DNA from: Hydrogenimonas sp.
Lineage (GTDB): Bacteria > Campylobacterota > Campylobacteria > Campylobacterales > Hydrogenimonadaceae
Reading direction: 5' to 3'
DNA length: 9,502 nucleotides
Assembly (NCBI GenBank): GCA_015494675.1
Contig: WGAW01000064.1
Location: forward strand, 1 to 9,502
In this document: piece by piece, positions 6,195-9,502 of the stretch
Position numbering within the stretch: the stretch's first letter is position 1
Layout of the letters: every line of letters starts with the position of its first letter
Program-made: the position numbers and the translations under genes
Notes under the pieces: generated by a model
The model's input: the letters and a program-made list of their open reading frames with translations, nothing else
Told to the model about the DNA's origin: nothing
Database searches by the model: none

Positions 6195-8464
6195 ACCGCT
6201 TCGACCATATTTTTCAGGCTCGGCTTGACCTCTTCCCATCTTCTGGTCTTAAGACCGCAGTCGGGATTGATCCATAGCTGCCTTGCCGGAAGCACCTCCA
6301 GAAGAAGACGAATCTGTCTCTCTATCTCCTCTACACTCGGTATACGCGGTGAGTGGATGTCATAGACACCCGGTCCGACCTCCTTTTTGTAGGAGTGCTC
6401 TTTAAAGACCTTCAGCAGCGCATTTCCGCTCCTCGCCGTCTCTATCGATATGACATCAGCATCCATCGCCTCTATGGTATCGATGATGTCGTTGAAGTCG
6501 CTGTAGCACATATGTGTGTGTATCTGGGTATCCGGCTTCGCTACGTTCGTGGAGATCCAGAAGCTTTCGAGTGCGAACTTCTCGTAAGCAGGTCTCTGGG
6601 AGTCTCTTAGCGGATACCCCTCTTTGAATGCCGCTTCATCTACCTGTATCATCCCTATGCCCGCTTTCTGAAGATCGTCCACCTCGTCCCTTATTGCGAG
6701 GGCTATCTGGTAGCAGGTCTCGCTTCTGGGCTGATCGTCACGTACAAACGACCAGTTAAGGATCGTCACAGGTCCGGTAAGCATCCCCTTCATCGGCTTT
6801 TCGGTCAGACTCTGCGCATATTCGCTCCAAAAGAGTGTCATCGGTTCCGGTCGGCTAACATCTCCGTAGATTATAGGCGGTTTTACACACCTGCTTCCGT
6901 AGCTCTGAACCCAGCCGTTCTCGCTGAACGCTATGCCACGCAGTTGCTCTCCGAAATATTCGACCATATCGTTACGCTCGAACTCGCCGTGTACAAGCAC
7001 CTCCAGGCCTATTTTCTCCTGAAACTCGACACACTCTTTGATGAAGCCCTTCATCTTCTCGACATACTCCTCTTCACCTATAGAGCCGTTTTTGAAATCT
7101 CTCCTTACAGCACGCACCTCAGGCGTCTGCGGAAAGCTCCCTATCGTCGTGGTGCACAGAGGGGGGTAGTTGAACCTTTCGTGTTGGAGGGCTATTCTAC
7201 TCTCGTACGCCTCCCTCCTCTTTTTGAGCTCATCTATCCTACGCATCCTCTCTTCGACCGCGGGGTCGTGAATGAGTGTAGAGCTCTTTCTGTCCGCAAC
7301 AGCATCCCTGTTGTGCGCATATTTTAGAGCCTCCTGCGCATCGAGCGAATCGGCCCCGTCGAAAAACAGCCTGCACAAAAGAGAGAGCTCGTCAAGCTTC
7401 TCCACACCGAACGCCAGCCAGGATTTTATCTTTTCGTCGAGTCTCTTTTCGTATTTCAGGGTATAGGGTACATGCAGAAGCGAGCAGGAGGTGGATACGA
7501 CCATTCTCTCTTTCGGAACCCTGTCAGCAATCTCGTTGAGCAGAGAGAGTTTGCTCTCGATGTCGCTTATCCATATGTTTCTACCGTCTATTACACCGGC
7601 TATAAGGGTTTTGCCGCTCTCGGCAACGATATCGAGAATCTCCATATTCGCGCCGCCGTGTACGAAGTCCAGGCCTATCCCCTCGATCGGGGTCTGAACC
7701 AGCTGCGTAACAGCCTCTTTGGCATGGTCGAAATATGTCACTACATAGATATCGCTATTTTCGGCCGCACTGCACAGTCTGTTGTAGGCATCTTTCACCA
7801 AAAGAGACAATTCGCCGGCCCTCTGCGTAACCAGTATAGGCTCCTCTACCTGTATCGTCACCGAGTCGCCGAGGGCGTCAAGCTCTTCGAAAAGCGACAC
7901 ATAAGCGGGTAGGACCTCTGCAAAGAGTGTCAGTGCATCGGGATTGTACCCGTCAGTTCTCCTTGCGTTTGCAAGGAAGGTCAGAGGCCCTATTATATTT
8001 ATCTTGGGATCTACCCCCTCGCTTTTAGCCGCTTCGTACTCCGCTCTTATCTTCGAGATATCTATCTTGTAGCTCATGCCTTCGCAGAGCTCAGGTACTA
8101 TATAGTGGTAGTTTGTATTGAACCACTTTGTCATCTCCATAGCCGTATGGGTCTTGTCGCCGCGCGCCATTGCGAAATATCTCGCAGTTTTATCCTCTAT
8201 GTCCCTGAACCTGTTCGGAACGAGTCCCAGGGTCTCTACCATATCCAGAGTCTGATCGTATAGAGAGAAGTCGTTGGTGCTAACCGCATCAATACCGGCA
8301 TCTTTCTGATAGTTCCAGTGTCTTCGTTTGAGAGTGTCGGAGACCTCATTCACTTCGTCGAAAGAGGCTTCGCCTCTCCAGTAACTCTCGAGCACCTTTT
8401 TAAGCTCCCTCTGCTCACCAATTCTTGCAAAACCTGTCACCCAGCTTCTATATTTTTTAGACAT
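6170..8464 (-). CDS. metE: Cobalamin-independent methionine synthase
   Basis: MetE (5-methyltetrahydropteroyltriglutamate-homocysteine methyltransferase) makes methionine by direct methyl transfer from the folate, with no B12. The 764 residues form a full-length double-barrel enzyme (usual length about 755). The N-terminal barrel begins WVTGFARIGEQRELKKVLESYW. The C-terminal catalytic barrel begins near PPLCTTTIGSFPQTPEVRAVRR. The zinc ligands H651 and C653 (HTHMC), E675 (ISIETARSGN) and C736 (NPDCGLKTRRW) correspond to E. coli H641, C643, E665 and C726. ATG 8464 is preceded by AAAAAGGAAAG with good spacing. The second copy of the 110-bp repeat lies 36 bp upstream of the start, so it may be in the 5' leader. 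The 3' end converges with the EAL/HDOD gene, with only four bases between stop codons. Confidence 0.98.
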   Translation of the reverse strand: MSKKYRSWVTGFARIGEQRELKKVLESYWRGEASFDEVNEVSDTLKRRHWNYQKDAGIDAVSTNDFSLYDQTLDMVETLGLVPNRFRDIEDKTARYFAMARGDKTHTAMEMTKWFNTNYHYIVPELCEGMSYKIDISKIRAEYEAAKSEGVDPKINIIGPLTFLANARRTDGYNPDALTLFAEVLPAYVSLFEELDALGDSVTIQVEEPILVTQRAGELSLLVKDAYNRLCSAAENSDIYVVTYFDHAKEAVTQLVQTPIEGIGLDFVHGGANMEILDIVAESGKTLIAGVIDGRNIWISDIESKLSLLNEIADRVPKERMVVSTSCSLLHVPYTLKYEKRLDEKIKSWLAFGVEKLDELSLLCRLFFDGADSLDAQEALKYAHNRDAVADRKSSTLIHDPAVEERMRRIDELKKRREAYESRIALQHERFNYPPLCTTTIGSFPQTPEVRAVRRDFKNGSIGEEEYVEKMKGFIKECVEFQEKIGLEVLVHGEFERNDMVEYFGEQLRGIAFSENGWVQSYGSRCVKPPIIYGDVSRPEPMTLFWSEYAQSLTEKPMKGMLTGPVTILNWSFVRDDQPRSETCYQIALAIRDEVDDLQKAGIGMIQVDEAAFKEGYPLRDSQRPAYEKFALESFWISTNVAKPDTQIHTHMCYSDFNDIIDTIEAMDADVISIETARSGNALLKVFKEHSYKKEVGPGVYDIHSPRIPSVEEIERQIRLLLEVLPARQLWINPDCGLKTRRWEEVKPSLKNMVEAVKKVRASL

Positions 8465-8468
8465 AGCT

Positions 8469-8475
8469 TTCCTTT
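8469..8475 (-). promoter_or_regulatory. Ribosome binding site of metE
   Basis: The minus strand reads AAAAAGGAAAGCT directly before ATG 8464. The AAGGAAA core is about four to eight bases upstream, which supports this start codon. Confidence 0.6.
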
Positions 8476-8500
8476 TTGAATATCTTTTATCTAACTGATG

Positions 8501-8610
8501 TTACGCAAATTCCGGGCAAAGCCCGCAATTTGGCAGGGCCTGACCGGCCCTGCAACCCCTTAAAGCTTCGAAATCTTAGATTCCGAGATAATTTTACGCT
8601 GTTTGCGTAA
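8501..8610 (-). repeat. Dispersed 110-bp hairpin-rich repeat, copy 2 (inverted)
   Basis: This is the reverse-complement partner of 3051-3160, exactly the same length, with TTACGCA/TGCGTAA ends. The 30 bases next to metE (8501-8530) are identical to the right end of copy 1. The AAATTCCGGGC/GCCCGCAATT hairpin is retained, and GCAGGGCC/GGCCCTGC (around 8533-8553) makes a perfect 8-bp stem that is shortened in copy 1. A TTTACGC/GCGTAAA stem with a five-base loop lies at the far end (about 8593-8611). The element lies between metE and the gene-poor interval upstream, so a metE transcript starting further out would carry it in its leader. No coding capacity is seen. Confidence 0.8.
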
Positions 8611-8617
8611 ACAGCTC

Positions 8618-8636
8618 ATATGCATATATACGTATA
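8618..8636. other. Two overlapping 10-bp AT-rich palindromes
   Basis: ATATGCATAT (8618-8627) and TATACGTATA (8627-8636) are both perfect palindromes and share one base. They lie just outside repeat copy 2. They could be an operator or part of an AT-rich promoter region for metE on the minus strand. Short AT-rich palindromes also arise by chance, so no function is claimed. Confidence 0.25.
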
Positions 8637-8664
8637 GATCTTTACGGTGCCTAAAGTAGTTGTG

Positions 8665-9000
8665 TTAGAAGATGGGTGGAGCAAGTCCTGTTTTCGTTTT
8701 GCGGCAACGGCAGAGCGTTCGCCTGAAAAATTTGCTCAGGTGAAAAAGGAGCCACGCCCTGCGTCTGAAGAGGCAGTTGCAGTGGCAGGGCTTGGAGTTG
8801 CCCCTTCGAAGCCTGTTGGAGCATGGACACTCAAACTCCCCGTCGGGCGGATCGTCCGATCCGTTTTGTTCAAAAAGAGAGTATACGGCCGCACGGGAGA
8901 GATAGGCGCTTTTCAGTGCATGCAACGCTATCTCGCCGTTTAGAGCCTGTATGGCTGTGAGCGTAAAGTATCTTCCTCTAAAGCCGTGGGGGTCTCTCAT
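8665..9000 (-). CDS. Doubtful hypothetical ORF, cysteine- and arginine-rich C-terminus
   Basis: The frame encodes 111 residues from ATG 9000, one base after the stop of the BtuB-like gene, so it could be translationally coupled. The first half (RGRYFTLTAIQALNGEIALHA, then KSAYLSRAAVYSLFEQNG) uses codons like the neighbours. The second half has clustered Cys pairs (CPC, CHCNC, CRC) among many arginines, which could bind metal or could be non-coding DNA read by chance. There is no signal peptide, no transmembrane segment and no family I recognise. An opposing ORF on the plus strand (GTG 8647 to TAG 8943) has the same codon phase, so base bias cannot decide between the two. No Shine-Dalgarno sequence is evident. 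Confidence 0.3.
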   Translation of the reverse strand: MRDPHGFRGRYFTLTAIQALNGEIALHALKSAYLSRAAVYSLFEQNGSDDPPDGEFECPCSNRLRRGNSKPCHCNCLFRRRAWLLFHLSKFFRRTLCRCRKTKTGLAPPIF

Positions 9001-9001
9001 A

Positions 9002-9502
9002 TCAATATCTGGCGCTTATTCCTATATAAAACGAGCGTCCAGAGGTCGCATATCCGTCTACCTCCTGATAGAACCTGTCAAATAGGTTTCTTATCTCTAC
9101 CTCTCCTGTGTAACCTTTTGCGAAATTGTGCCTCAAAGAGAGATTGACAACCGCATACTTGCCGGTCTGAACTGTTTTGGCCGCATCGTCATACCTCTTA
9201 CCGACATAGTAACCGTTCAGGTTTACCGTATGCTCTTCACTCGGGTACCACGTCAAAGAGTAGCTGAACATATCGGAAGCTCTTCTGGGCAGATCGGCTC
9301 CGGCGGCATCCTGCGCCTTTATCAGGTGCGTATACCCCAGGTCGTACGAAATCAGCTCGAAAGCCGTACCCGAATATGACGCCTCCAGACCTTCGAACTT
9401 CGAACTGCCGACAACATTGTAGTAGCGAAACGTCGTATAACTGAAATCTATCAGGTTCTCTACCCGTCGGCTATAGTAGAGAGCCCTGAATCCTCCGTAC
9501 TC
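9002..9502 (-). CDS. btuB: TonB-dependent receptor, BtuB-like, C-terminal part (5' truncated)
   Basis: The minus-strand frame is open from the window edge to TGA at 9002-9004, giving 166 residues of a beta-barrel C-terminus. Alternating aromatic strands are visible: GGFRALYYSRRVENLIDF, KFEGLEASYSG, LGYTHLIKAQD, then LPRRASDMFSYSLTWYP and LNGYYVGKRYDD. These match the last strands of the BtuB family, which takes up cobalamin across the outer membrane with TonB-ExbBD energy. The protein ends ...FYIGISARY, with the C-terminal aromatic expected for BAM-assembled barrels. EIRNLFDRFYQEVDGYATSGRSF is the classic receptor ending. The plug domain and TonB box lie outside the window, so substrate specificity (B12, another corrinoid, or a different chelate) cannot be confirmed. 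metE lies downstream on the same strand after a 537-bp gap. Confidence 0.82.
   Translation of the reverse strand, partial: EYGGFRALYYSRRVENLIDFSYTTFRYYNVVGSSKFEGLEASYSGTAFELISYDLGYTHLIKAQDAAGADLPRRASDMFSYSLTWYPSEEHTVNLNGYYVGKRYDDAAKTVQTGKYAVVNLSLRHNFAKGYTGEVEIRNLFDRFYQEVDGYATSGRSFYIGISARY

Noticed and set aside
7472..7912. A 146-codon plus-strand frame inside metE
   Set aside because: It is antisense to well-conserved MetE N-terminal domain sequence and has no recognisable family features.
8647..8943. A 98-codon plus-strand frame from GTG
   Set aside because: It is in exact codon antiphase with the minus-strand hypothetical ORF, has no Shine-Dalgarno sequence, and gives a product with no recognised motif. 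The minus-strand frame has the better context next to the receptor stop, so only that one is listed, at low confidence.

Overview
The window looks like a chromosomal stretch of a Campylobacterota (epsilonproteobacterial) genome. The inference rests on the gene set and style: a hisS-speA-cysE run, an AspB-type class I aminotransferase that closely resembles the Campylobacter form, frequent AGA/AGG/ATA codons, and a moderate GC content that would suit a free-living sulfur or hydrogen oxidiser better than Campylobacter itself. No genus can be assigned from this sequence alone. No tRNA, rRNA, CRISPR array, transposase or phage gene was recognised.

Layout, left to right. Positions 1-3026 (+ strand): the 3' end of hisS (histidyl-tRNA synthetase), overlapped by speA (biosynthetic arginine decarboxylase), then cysE (serine O-acetyltransferase). 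Positions 3027-3170: a short gap filled by the first copy of a 110-bp hairpin-rich repeat. Positions 3171-3632 (- strand): a small zinc deaminase of the guanine deaminase type. An 81-bp divergent promoter region follows. Positions 3714-6165 (+ strand): an aspartate aminotransferase and, 31 bp later, a degenerate-EAL/HDOD signalling protein, probably one transcription unit. It ends in a hairpin plus T-run that lies across the 3' end of the opposing gene. Positions 6170-8464 (- strand): metE, complete, the cobalamin-independent methionine synthase. Positions 8465-9001: a 537-bp stretch with no confident gene. It holds the second copy of the 110-bp repeat in inverted orientation, a pair of short AT-rich palindromes and a doubtful cysteine-rich ORF. 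Positions 9002-9502 (- strand): the C-terminal part of a TonB-dependent receptor of the BtuB (vitamin B12) type.

Most genes are amino-acid and nitrogen housekeeping: tRNA charging with histidine, arginine to agmatine for polyamines, serine activation for cysteine, aspartate/glutamate transamination, purine-base deamination and the last step of methionine synthesis. The possible link between a B12-type outer-membrane receptor and the B12-independent methionine synthase is the clearest functional theme outside the housekeeping set.

The most unusual observation is the dispersed repeat. Two inverted copies (3051-3160 and 8501-8610) align without gaps over exactly 110 bp, with 94 identities by hand count. 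They have short terminal inverted repeats and an internal series of hairpins. I did not find a convincing new multi-gene system; the repeat and the gene-poor interval upstream of metE are what deserve a second look.
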